Shown: piece by piece, positions 18,180-25,782 of the stretch
Position numbering within the stretch: the stretch's first letter is position 1
How the letters are laid out: every line of letters starts with the position of its first letter
Origin: Ectopseudomonas khazarica
GTDB taxonomy: Bacteria > Pseudomonadota > Gammaproteobacteria > Pseudomonadales > Pseudomonadaceae
Direction: 5' to 3'
Length of the DNA: 64,000 nucleotides
Assembly (NCBI RefSeq): GCF_004521985.1
Contig: NZ_SBHZ01000018.1
Coordinates: 35,061-99,060 of the forward strand
Translations under genes and position numbers: made by a program
Notes under the pieces: generated by a model
The model's input: only the letters and a program-made list of their open reading frames with translations
Databases searched by the model: none
Told to the model about the DNA's origin: nothing

Positions 18180-18716
18180 ATGGTTTCTCTCCGTTCAGTC
18201 CCGGCCGTGATCGGCATGCTGCTGTTGAGCACCGGCGCTTGCGCCGAGACAGGCAGCGAAGGCAGCACTATCAAGGAGTCGGCCAAGGCGGCGGTGTCCT
18301 CGGCGATATCGGCCGGGAAGAACCTGCTGGGCGGCATCACCGAAGGCGTGATCGATGGCCGCGAGTCGGCCCAGGGCGCCGATGGCGCACAGGTCATCTC
18401 CAACCACGAGCAGATGGCGGACATCGTCCAGGTCGACGTGCTGAAAACGCAGCCGGACGGCGACAACCTGCGCGTCACGCTCGGCCTGAAGAATACTTCC
18501 GCCACGCAACTGCGCCTGATCAACCTGACGCAGACCGGCGCGCTCCTGGCGATCGACGCCGATGGCTACGCCAACCCGCTGCTGCCAGGGCTGCAGAATC
18601 CGGACGAAATCACCGTTCCGGCGAACGCAGGCGTACGCCAGGTCTTCATCTTCGCCGGGCCGATGGACAGCGGCGTGTCGGTGCGGCTCTGGGGCCAGGA
18701 CTACCCCGTTCACTGA
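18180..18716 (+). CDS. Secreted hypothetical protein
   Basis: 178 residues; I do not recognise a family. The first 22 residues form a signal peptide (hydrophobic VIGMLLLSTGACA, likely cut before ETGSEG). A TGAC segment could be a weak lipobox, so a lipoprotein is possible. An amphipathic Ala/Ser-rich helix with a glycine tract follows (KAAVSSAISAGKNLLGG). The C-terminal half looks like a small beta domain (LRVTLGLKNTSATQLRLINL, then VFIFAGPMDSG), as in periplasmic immunoglobulin-like modules. A good AAGGAG site precedes the ATG. It lies between the accessory ABC/allA operon and ppx. Confidence 0.75.
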   Translation: MVSLRSVPAVIGMLLLSTGACAETGSEGSTIKESAKAAVSSAISAGKNLLGGITEGVIDGRESAQGADGAQVISNHEQMADIVQVDVLKTQPDGDNLRVTLGLKNTSATQLRLINLTQTGALLAIDADGYANPLLPGLQNPDEITVPANAGVRQVFIFAGPMDSGVSVRLWGQDYPVH

Positions 18717-18827
18717 TCCGCCAGCCGGCATGAGCAGCGGATCGGCCATTCTGCGACATCCGTATGCGTTGGCTCATCCGCTCAGTCGTGGCAGGATGGC
18801 GCGGAAATCGAACGAGATGCCGCCATC

Positions 18828-20330
18828 ATGCCCCAAGCCCCTGCCGAGAGTTTCCCCCTGATCGCCGCCATCGACCTGGGCTCGAACAGTTTCCATATGG
18901 TGCTGGCCAAGGCCGACAATCACGAGATCCGCATCCTCGAGCGACTCGGCGACAAGGTACAGCTGGCGGCAGGCCTGGACGACGAGCGCCAGCTCAGTGA
19001 AGAAGCCATGCAGCGCGGCCTCGACTGCCTGCGCCGCTTCGCCCAGTTCACCACCAGCCTGCCGGAAGGCGCGGTGCGCGTGGTCGGTACCAACGCCCTG
19101 CGTGAAGCGCGCAACCGGGCGGTGTTCATCCGCCGTGCCGAGGAGATTCTCGGCCACCAGGTCGAGGTCATTTCCGGGCGCGAGGAAGCGCGCCTGATCT
19201 ACCTGGGTGTGTCCCACAGCATCGCCGACACGCCGGGCAAGCGCCTGGTCGCCGATATCGGCGGCGGCAGCACCGAATTCATCATCGGCCAGCGCTTCGA
19301 GCCGCTGTTGCGTGAAAGCCTGCAGATGGGCTGCGTCAGCTTCACCCAGCGCTACTTCAAGGACGGCAAGATCACTCCGGCGCGCTACGCCCAGGCCTAC
19401 ACCGCTGCGCGCCTGGAGCTGATGGGCATCGAGCAGGGCCTGCGCCGCCTCGGCTGGGAAGACGCCGTGGGCGCTTCCGGCACCATCAAGGCCATCGGCC
19501 TGGCGACCAAGGCGGCCGGCCTGGGCAGTGGCGAAGTCACGCTCGAAGGCCTGGCCTGGCTCAAGCGCAAGCTGTTCAAGCTCGGCGAGGTGGAGAAGAT
19601 CGACCTCGACGGCATCAAGCCGGATCGCCGCGGCATCTTCCCGGCCGGCCTGGCGATTCTCGAAGCCATCTTCGACGCCTGCGACATCCAGCGCATGACC
19701 CACTCCGAGGGCGCCCTGCGCGAGGGCGTGCTGTACGACCTGCTCGGCCGCCATCAGCATGAGGATGTACGCGAACGCACCCTGTCGGCCTTCATGGAGC
19801 GCTACCACGTCGACGTCGACCAGGCCGCACGGGTCGAGAGCAAGGCGCTCTCGGCGCTGGACAAGGTGGCCAGCGACTGGGGCCTGACCGACGACTGGCA
19901 CCGCGAGCTGCTGAGCTGGGGCGCCAAGGTGCACGAGGTGGGCCTGGACATCGCCCACTACCAGTACCACAAGCACGGCGCCTACCTGATCGAACACTCC
20001 GACCTGGCCGGCTTCTCGCGCCAGGACCAGCAGATGCTGGCACTGCTGGTACGCGGCCACCGCCGCAACATCCCCAAGGACAAGTTCGCCGACTTCGGCG
20101 AGGAAGGTGTGCAGCTGATGCGCCTGTGCGTGCTGCTGCGCTTCGCCATTCTCTTCCACCACATCCGGGGCTCCCAGAGCATGCCCGAGGTGCAGTTCAA
20201 GATCGGCGACAACAGCCTGGAAATTCACTTCCCCGACGGCTGGCTGGCGGCCAACCCGCTGACCCAGGCCGACTTCGAGGCCGAGGCCGAGTGGCTCAAG
20301 CGCATCGACCTGGCGCTGAGCGTGCGCTGA
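18828..20330 (+). CDS. ppx: Exopolyphosphatase
   Basis: 500 residues of the Ppx/GppA family, which removes terminal phosphates from inorganic polyphosphate. The actin-like ATPase fold motifs are visible: AAIDLGSNSFHMV near residue 13, VVGTNALREARN, and ADIGGGSTEFIIG near 140-152. The C-terminal HD-like region contains GAKVHEVGLDIAHYQYHKHGAYLIEHS. In P. aeruginosa ppx and ppk are convergent neighbours; here they are still convergent in orientation but separated by about 5.4 kb of iron-acquisition genes. Confidence 0.96.
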   Translation: MPQAPAESFPLIAAIDLGSNSFHMVLAKADNHEIRILERLGDKVQLAAGLDDERQLSEEAMQRGLDCLRRFAQFTTSLPEGAVRVVGTNALREARNRAVFIRRAEEILGHQVEVISGREEARLIYLGVSHSIADTPGKRLVADIGGGSTEFIIGQRFEPLLRESLQMGCVSFTQRYFKDGKITPARYAQAYTAARLELMGIEQGLRRLGWEDAVGASGTIKAIGLATKAAGLGSGEVTLEGLAWLKRKLFKLGEVEKIDLDGIKPDRRGIFPAGLAILEAIFDACDIQRMTHSEGALREGVLYDLLGRHQHEDVRERTLSAFMERYHVDVDQAARVESKALSALDKVASDWGLTDDWHRELLSWGAKVHEVGLDIAHYQYHKHGAYLIEHSDLAGFSRQDQQMLALLVRGHRRNIPKDKFADFGEEGVQLMRLCVLLRFAILFHHIRGSQSMPEVQFKIGDNSLEIHFPDGWLAANPLTQADFEAEAEWLKRIDLALSVR

Positions 20331-20363
20331 CCCTCCCCGACCTGAATCGCAGCAGGGTGACAG

Positions 20364-20403
20364 CCCTCCGCCAGCGTTGCCTGGCGGGTTGCACCCGCCC
20401 TAC
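20364..20403. repeat. REP-like palindromic element between ppx and the esterase gene
   Basis: CCGCCAG-N6-CTGGCGG and the overlapping GGCGGG-TTGCA-CCCGCC can form alternative hairpins. The sequence TGGCGGGTTGCACCCGCC resembles a dispersed repeat common in P. mendocina/P. stutzeri-type genomes (from memory). It sits between convergent genes and touches the esterase stop codon, so it may also end transcription. Confidence 0.6.
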
Positions 20404-21293
20404 GGCTGCAGCGCGAAGTCCAGCACCTGCACGCTGCTGACGAAGGCATTGCCGGCATGGTCGCGCCCCGGGGCCACCAGCAGCGCGTTGGGCAGGCCCA
20501 GCGCATTCAGGCGCTGATGGAATTCACGCGTGTTGTCCACCATGCGCCGTTCGGCCAGGTGGCGTTGCCGCGCATCCTTGAGCTCTGCACCGGCCGCAGG
20601 TTGTTCGCCACCCCCGACGCTGAGCAGCAGGCGCACCTGCGGTCGGTGCTCCTGCCCTGCGTGGGCCTGCAACAGGTCGAAGGCATAGCGCCGGTTCCAC
20701 CACAGTGACGGACTGGAGGCGAAATAGCGCTGGAACGCCTGCGGACGGCTGAGCATCGTGTAGAGGGTGAACAGGCCGCCGTAGGAGTGGCCGAACAGCG
20801 TCTGCCGCTGCGGGTCGACCTTGTAGCGCGTGGCGACCAGTGGCTTGACCTCATCCTCGAGAAAGTCGAGGAAGCGCTCGGCGCCGCCCTGCCGGGTGGC
20901 CAGCCGATCACCGGTGTCGCGCATGTCCGGCGCGGGCGGCGTGTAGTCCTCGGCGCGCGCCGGGACATCGAAAGGCGCATCGCCCGGGTAGCCGATGCCC
21001 ACCACCAGCACGGCCTCGCGACCGTCGCGGGAGGCATGCGGCTGATACATCAGCGCCTGCTGCGACAGCAGCGGGAAGAACAGGTTGGCATCGAGCACAT
21101 AGACCACCGGGTAGCCCTGTGGCGGCGCCTCGCCCTGCGGCCGGGACAGGTACAGGCGATAGGTGCGCCCGGTATGCCGGGACTGCAGCTCGCGCATTTC
21201 CGCCTGCGCCAGCGTCGCCGGCTGCCAGGGCTCGGCCTGCAGCGCAGGAGAGGACAGCAGCGCCAGCAGGCAGAGGACGACGCTAGCCCTCAT
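20400..21293 (-). CDS. Periplasmic siderophore esterase (IroE/PfeE-type alpha/beta hydrolase)
   Basis: 297 residues with an N-terminal signal peptide (about 1-20, cut after ALQA). The esterase D-like fold shows the nucleophile elbow GHSYGG near residue 170, and a late catalytic histidine in APGRDHAGNAF. Similarity in layout to IroE and to P. aeruginosa PfeE, which opens the trilactone of ferric enterobactin in the periplasm, is supported by an enterobactin-type receptor gene nearby on the same strand. It overlaps the upstream DUF2218 gene by 11 bases. Catechol trilactone as substrate is inference from context. Confidence 0.82.
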   Translation of the reverse strand: MRASVVLCLLALLSSPALQAEPWQPATLAQAEMRELQSRHTGRTYRLYLSRPQGEAPPQGYPVVYVLDANLFFPLLSQQALMYQPHASRDGREAVLVVGIGYPGDAPFDVPARAEDYTPPAPDMRDTGDRLATRQGGAERFLDFLEDEVKPLVATRYKVDPQRQTLFGHSYGGLFTLYTMLSRPQAFQRYFASSPSLWWNRRYAFDLLQAHAGQEHRPQVRLLLSVGGGEQPAAGAELKDARQRHLAERRMVDNTREFHQRLNALGLPNALLVAPGRDHAGNAFVSSVQVLDFALQP

Positions 21294-21582
21294 CGGCCAT
21301 GCCCTCGCTCCAGGTGATGCTCAGGTTTTCCCGGCGGGCGAAGCGCACCAGGTGGTCGTCGAGTACGAAGCGGATGCGTGCGGCAGCCTCATCGTCATCG
21401 GCCTGGCAGTCGAAGCGCAGGCTGTCCGCATCGGCCTGCATCAGGCAGCGCCCGAACGGGAAACGTGCATCGGCGCTGCGCTCATCGAACTCCACGGCAA
21501 TCTTGTGGCGAAAGTGCTTGCACAGCTTGGTCATGTACAGCGAGGCAGAGGCGGTAACCGCGGCGCCTTGGAATCGGATCAT
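21283..21582 (-). CDS. DUF2218 domain protein
   Basis: 99 residues with the layout of the DUF2218 family: short N-terminal strand, then KLCKHFRHKI with a conserved HF.HK pattern, FPFGRCLM, and a final VRFARRENLSITW. No signal peptide is seen, so it is probably cytoplasmic. The biochemical role is unknown; members are often found beside siderophore uptake genes. Here it overlaps the siderophore esterase by 11 bases and lies downstream of the receptor, beyond the 97-bp repeat array, on the same strand. Confidence 0.8.
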   Translation of the reverse strand: MIRFQGAAVTASASLYMTKLCKHFRHKIAVEFDERSADARFPFGRCLMQADADSLRFDCQADDDEAAARIRFVLDDHLVRFARRENLSITWSEGMADEG

Positions 21583-21632
21583 GCAGGAAGGCTCATCAGG
21601 TGGCGGCGGGTGGACCCGCTGTTATCGGGATT

Positions 21633-22346
21633 GGATAGTGGGTGGCGCTCTTGCCATCCACCACCGCGTACATCAAACGGTGGACGGGTGAAGCGTCGTC
21701 CACCCTACGTGAGACCACGTGTTGCAACCGTAGGGGGGATGACGCTCTTCTCATCCACCACCGCGCATACCGAACGGTGGACGGGTGAAGTGTCGTCCGC
21801 CCTACGTGAGACCACATGTTGCAACCGTAGGGTGGATGACGCTCTTCTCATCCACCATCGCGTACAGCAAACGGTGGACGGGTGAAGCGTCGTCCACCCT
21901 ACGTGAGACCACGTGTTGCAACCGTAGGGTGGATGACGCTCTTCTCATCCACCATCGCGTACAGCAAACGGTGGACGGGTGAAGCGTCGTCCACCCTACG
22001 TGAGACCGCGTGTTGCAACCGTAGGGTGGATGACGATCTTTTCATCCACCACCACGTACAGCAAACGGTGGACGGGTGAAGCGTCGTCCACCCTACGTGA
22101 GACCACATGTTGCAACCGTAGGGTGGATGACACCTCTTCTCATCCACCACCGCGTACACCGAACGGTGGACGGGTGAAGCGTCGTCCACCCTACGTGAGA
22201 CCGCGTGTTGCAACCGTAGGGTGGATGACGCTCTTCTCATCCACCATCGCGTACAGCAAACGGTGGACGGGTGAAGCGTCGTCCACCCTACGTGAGATCA
22301 CGTGCTGCAGTCGTAGGGTGGATGACGCTCTTTTCATCCACCATTG
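21633..22346. repeat. Array of 97-bp tandem repeats (seven copies plus a partial one)
   Basis: Copies begin at about 21633 (degenerate), 21730, 21827, 21924, 22021, 22118, 22216 and 22313 (partial). The spacing is 97 bases, with one 98-base step caused by a single-base insertion. Each unit holds two palindromes: GGTGGATGA-N8-TCATCCACC, and GGTGGAC-N12-GTCCACC ending in CCTAC. Copies differ by only a few substitutions. The array fills the 774 bases between the DUF2218 gene and the TonB receptor stop codon. Since 97 is not a multiple of three and all frames shift from copy to copy, it is not coding. It resembles amplified REP/BIME-type elements. Confidence 0.9.
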
Positions 22347-22356
22347 GGCAAGGCCG

Positions 22357-24570
22357 TCAGAAGTTGGTGCTGAGGCTGGCGTAGAAGGTGCGCCCCGGCT
22401 CGTTGTAGGTGTAGGCGCCGGCCTCGCGGCTGTTGCCCTCGCGGTACAGGCGCTTGTCGAACAGGTTGCTGACACCCGCGCCGATGCTCCAGTTCTTGTC
22501 GATGGCATAGGTGCCGCCGACCCCGACCAGCGCATAGGGGGCGATCTCCCGGCGTGCATCGCCACTCAGCACGTTGCCCTGGTAGTCATACTTGCCCGGC
22601 GTCTGCCGGCCGTACCAGGTCACCGTGGTCTGCAGCGACAGCGGGTCGGTCACCTGCCAGTCGAGGGTGGAGTTGACGGTGAACTCGGGGATGATCGACA
22701 ACGGCTCGCCGGTTTCCTTGTTCTTCGATTGCAGCATCCAGGTGAAGTTGGTGTTCCAGCTCAGGCTGCTGGCCAGCGGCATCTTCAGGTTGCCCTCGAA
22801 GCCTTCGACCACCGCACGCGGAATGTTGGTCCACTGAAACACGTTGGCCACGCGCGTGCTGCTGCCCTGGGTGAAGTTGACCGAACCCACCGGTGTACGG
22901 CCCGCTTCGACCTTGTCTCGGTAATCGTTACGGAACCAGGTCAGGCTGGCATGGTAGTCGGCGGATTCGAACTCGATGCCCAGCTCCTTGTTGACGCTGG
23001 TTTCCGCTTCGAGATTCTCGTTACCCACCAGGAAGCAGCCCGGCCCGCCTGTGACGAAGTCCCAGCAGCCGAGGCCGTTGCTGTACAGCGCGTAGGACGC
23101 GTTGCTCTGGTACAGGTTGGGCACCTTGTAGGCCCGTGCGATACCGGCCTTGAGGGTGAAGTGGTCGTCCAGGCGATGCGACAGGTTGAGCGACGGGCTC
23201 CAGTTGCCGCCGCTCAGGCTGTTGTGGTCGTAACGCAATCCGGGCGTGAGAACGGTGCCGGGACGCAGCTCGATGTTGTCTTCGACGAACAGCGATGCGG
23301 TACGCATGGCGATGTTGCCATCGAAGCGAGTCGGGTAACCGACGCTCTGGATCGCGGCGAGATCGGAGACGCCATCTTCCATGCGCTGCTCGTTCCACTC
23401 CGCCCCCAGCGTCACCACCTGCTCGAACACGGCCGAGATCGGCAGGCTCACTTCACTGTGCGCGGTCAGGCTCTCCAGCTCGATGGTGCCGAACTGGTCA
23501 CTGTAGATCGCCCCCTCCGGCCCACCGGCCAGGCCTTCCTTGAGCCGGTTGTTGCGCGTGCGCTCGTACTGCAGGTAGTTCATCGTGGTACCGAAATCCC
23601 AGTCGCCGTGGTGCGTGACGCCGTAGGTGTTGCGGTACATGCGGTTGGTTTCGCGGCCGATCCAGGCGCTGCGGTAGTTGTCGACCACGGCACTGCTGGA
23701 CAGGTTGTTCATGCTGTCGCCGGTGTAGATGTTGCCCTGGCGGCTGAAGCCGGCCTGCAGCTCGAGGGTCTGCGACTCGTCGAGGCGCCAGGTCAGGGTG
23801 CCGTCCACGTCACGGTTGCGCACCCCTTCACGACCGGCCAGGGCAGCATTGGAGGCGCTGACGGCACGGCCTTCGTTGATGTCCTCGTCGTCAGAATCGG
23901 TCTTGTTCAGGTTGCCGTACACGCGATACGAGAGGGTATCGGTCAACGGGCCGCTGAGCCCGAAGTTGAGGCGGCGGGTGGCTCCCTCCTCGCTGTGCTC
24001 GGGCATGTTGGCGTACAGGCTGAGGTTGCCGTGGTGCTCCAGGCCGGCCTTCTTGGTGATGATGTTGACCACGCCACCGGCGGCGCCGCTGCCATAGCGC
24101 GCGGCGGCGGGGCCACGCAGCACTTCGATGCGCTCGATCTGCTCGGCCGGCACCCAGTTGGTGTCGCCGCGCGTGTCGCGGTCACCGCGCCAGCCATAGC
24201 GCACGGCATTGCGCGAGCTGACCGGCTTGCCGTCGATCAGGATCAGGGTGTTCTCCGGGCCCATGCCACGGATATCGATCTGCCGATTGTTGCCGCGCGC
24301 ACCCGAGCCGCTGTTGCCGGTCAGGTTGACCCCCGGCTGCTTGCGGATGATCTCGGCGACATCGTTCATCGGCGGCGCCTTCTGGATGTCCTCGGCGGTG
24401 ATCACCGACACCCCGAGCGCCTGCTTGAGTTCTTCCTGGGCCGTACCGAGCACCTCGGTAGGCTGCAGCTCAAGCGGCTCTTCGGCGGCCATGGCGAACC
24501 CTGGCAGCGCCAGCAGCACAGCGATGGCCAATGGATTGAACGAGTGTTCACGACACGATTGCAGGTACAT
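22357..24570 (-). CDS. TonB-dependent ferric enterobactin-type receptor (FepA/PfeA family)
   Basis: 737-residue outer membrane receptor, close to PfeA length. The signal peptide (residues 1-29, ending FAMAA) is followed by a TonB-box region and the plug domain. The plug block from about residue 85 to 170 (RGNNRQIDIRGMGPENTLIL, then RYGWRGDRDTRGDTNWVPAE and RIEVLRGPAAARYGSGA) is characteristic of FepA/PfeA. The chain ends with an aromatic barrel strand (TFYASLSTNF). The ATG at 24570 has GGGAGGGG upstream. A Fur-box-like palindrome lies 45 bases upstream, and an AraC-type regulator is divergent. It would import ferric enterobactin or a similar catecholate. Confidence 0.93.
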   Translation of the reverse strand: MYLQSCREHSFNPLAIAVLLALPGFAMAAEEPLELQPTEVLGTAQEELKQALGVSVITAEDIQKAPPMNDVAEIIRKQPGVNLTGNSGSGARGNNRQIDIRGMGPENTLILIDGKPVSSRNAVRYGWRGDRDTRGDTNWVPAEQIERIEVLRGPAAARYGSGAAGGVVNIITKKAGLEHHGNLSLYANMPEHSEEGATRRLNFGLSGPLTDTLSYRVYGNLNKTDSDDEDINEGRAVSASNAALAGREGVRNRDVDGTLTWRLDESQTLELQAGFSRQGNIYTGDSMNNLSSSAVVDNYRSAWIGRETNRMYRNTYGVTHHGDWDFGTTMNYLQYERTRNNRLKEGLAGGPEGAIYSDQFGTIELESLTAHSEVSLPISAVFEQVVTLGAEWNEQRMEDGVSDLAAIQSVGYPTRFDGNIAMRTASLFVEDNIELRPGTVLTPGLRYDHNSLSGGNWSPSLNLSHRLDDHFTLKAGIARAYKVPNLYQSNASYALYSNGLGCWDFVTGGPGCFLVGNENLEAETSVNKELGIEFESADYHASLTWFRNDYRDKVEAGRTPVGSVNFTQGSSTRVANVFQWTNIPRAVVEGFEGNLKMPLASSLSWNTNFTWMLQSKNKETGEPLSIIPEFTVNSTLDWQVTDPLSLQTTVTWYGRQTPGKYDYQGNVLSGDARREIAPYALVGVGGTYAIDKNWSIGAGVSNLFDKRLYREGNSREAGAYTYNEPGRTFYASLSTNF

Positions 24571-24614
24571 AACCCCTCCCCGGCGCGCCGCCCAATCGGG
24601 CGGCACAACAACTA

Positions 24615-24631
24615 ATGCGAATGATTTGCAT
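24615..24631. promoter_or_regulatory. Candidate Fur box between the receptor and AraC regulator genes
   Basis: The 17-bp near-palindrome ATGCGAATGATTTGCAT has one mismatched pair and contains the AATGATT core typical of Fur sites. It lies in the divergent intergenic region, 45 bases upstream of the receptor start, where iron-dependent repression of both genes is expected. Confidence 0.6.
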
Positions 24632-24728
24632 CAATAAATGGCGAGGCGTAGTCTGCCACCCTGTTTGCAGCAAGAGGTTTGCGCGCCGAGATTTGTTCTT
24701 TGCGCCAGAAGCACGCAGAGGTGCCCCG

Positions 24729-25697
24729 ATGACCAGCAGTACCCCCATCGTCCGCGCCGGAGAGCTGGCCCAGTTGTCCGGTGACGCCATCCGCCTGGTC
24801 GGTGGCGAGAGCCGTGCCGACCGCCTGTTCCAGGGCCACCTGAGCTGGCGCCGCCTGCGCAGCGGACTGTCGCTGCACTGTTCCGACTGCCTGGAACTGC
24901 AGGACTTCGCCACCCAGGCCGAGGCCCGTCCGCACCTGAACTTCATCCTCTTCCTGCAGGGGCGCAGCGAGGTCAGCTACGACGGCAAGCCATTCACCTT
25001 CGGCACCCCGCGCACGGGCTGCGAGGGAGTGACCATCGCCCTCAACGAACCGATGCTGTTCGCCCGCCGCGCGCGCCGTGGCCAGCACATCCGCAAGGTC
25101 TCGGTCAGCCTGACCCCGGAATGGTTCGAAGCGAGCGGTTTCGAGGCCCAGGCGGAGCTCAAGGCTTTGCTGCAGGGGGACTATCGGCCGCTCAACGTGC
25201 TGCGCTGGCAACCCTCGGCACGCCTGCTGACCCTGGCCGAGCAGGTGCTGCACCCCGGGTGCGGCAATCGCCTGCTGGAGAACCTGTACCTGGAAAGCCG
25301 CGCCCTGGAGATCGCCGGCGAGGCCCTGAGCCTGCTGACAGGGCAGTCAGCCAGTGCACCGAGCAACCTGCGTCCGCACGAGCATCAACGCATTCGCCGC
25401 ACCCTGGAACTGCTGCACAGCGGTACGGCCGATGGCTGGTCACTGGAGGACATCGCCCAAGAGGTAGGTTGCTGCGCCAGCACCCTGCAACGGCAGTTCC
25501 AGGCAGCCAAGGGCACGTCGCTGTTCGAGTATCAGCGCCAGCGCAAGCTGCAGCAGGCGCGTGAAGCGCTGGAACAGCAAGGGGTGAGCGTCAGTCAGGC
25601 GGCCTGGATCGCCGGCTACGGCAGCGCCGCCAACTTCTCCACGGCGTTCAAGCGCGCCTTCGGCATCAGCCCCAAGCAGGTCCGCGCGCGACTGTAG
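24729..25697 (+). CDS. AraC family regulator of PchR type
   Basis: 322 residues. The N-terminal ligand domain (LNFILFLQGRSEVSYDG) is followed by a C-terminal AraC DNA-binding domain with two helix-turn-helix units. The second is clear (VSVSQAAWIAGYGSAANFSTAFKRAFG, then SPKQVR). PchR-type regulators activate siderophore genes in the presence of the ferric siderophore. It is divergent from the enterobactin-type receptor and shares a Fur-box-containing intergenic region with it. The ATG at 24729 has GAGG upstream; the frame is open further back, but that reading runs through the Fur box. Confidence 0.88.
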   Translation: MTSSTPIVRAGELAQLSGDAIRLVGGESRADRLFQGHLSWRRLRSGLSLHCSDCLELQDFATQAEARPHLNFILFLQGRSEVSYDGKPFTFGTPRTGCEGVTIALNEPMLFARRARRGQHIRKVSVSLTPEWFEASGFEAQAELKALLQGDYRPLNVLRWQPSARLLTLAEQVLHPGCGNRLLENLYLESRALEIAGEALSLLTGQSASAPSNLRPHEHQRIRRTLELLHSGTADGWSLEDIAQEVGCCASTLQRQFQAAKGTSLFEYQRQRKLQQAREALEQQGVSVSQAAWIAGYGSAANFSTAFKRAFGISPKQVRARL

Positions 25698-25741
25698 CGA
25701 TCACCCGCCAAGCCGCGCCCGGCGCGGGCGAGAGGCCTACG

Positions 25742-25764
25742 CCCCTCCCGCAAGCGGGAGAGGG
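25742..25764. repeat. REP-like palindrome between the AraC gene and ppk
   Basis: CTCCCG-CAAG-CGGGAG forms a stem in the 85-base gap between convergent genes. The sequence matches the dispersed CCTCTCCCGC..GCGGGAGAGG motif seen in related pseudomonads (from memory). It could act as a bidirectional terminator. Confidence 0.55.
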
Positions 25765-25782
25765 TGTTGCGCGCAGCCGCTG

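Noticed and set aside
21720..22340. The 97-bp repeats could be taken for a CRISPR array.
   Set aside because: Units are contiguous 97-bp repeats with no unique spacers of constant length, and no cas gene is present.
21785..22345. Repeated short open frames (about 65 residues) running through the array on both strands.
   Set aside because: The unit is 97 bases, so each frame shifts from copy to copy. The frames have no good ribosome sites and are only a by-product of the repeat.
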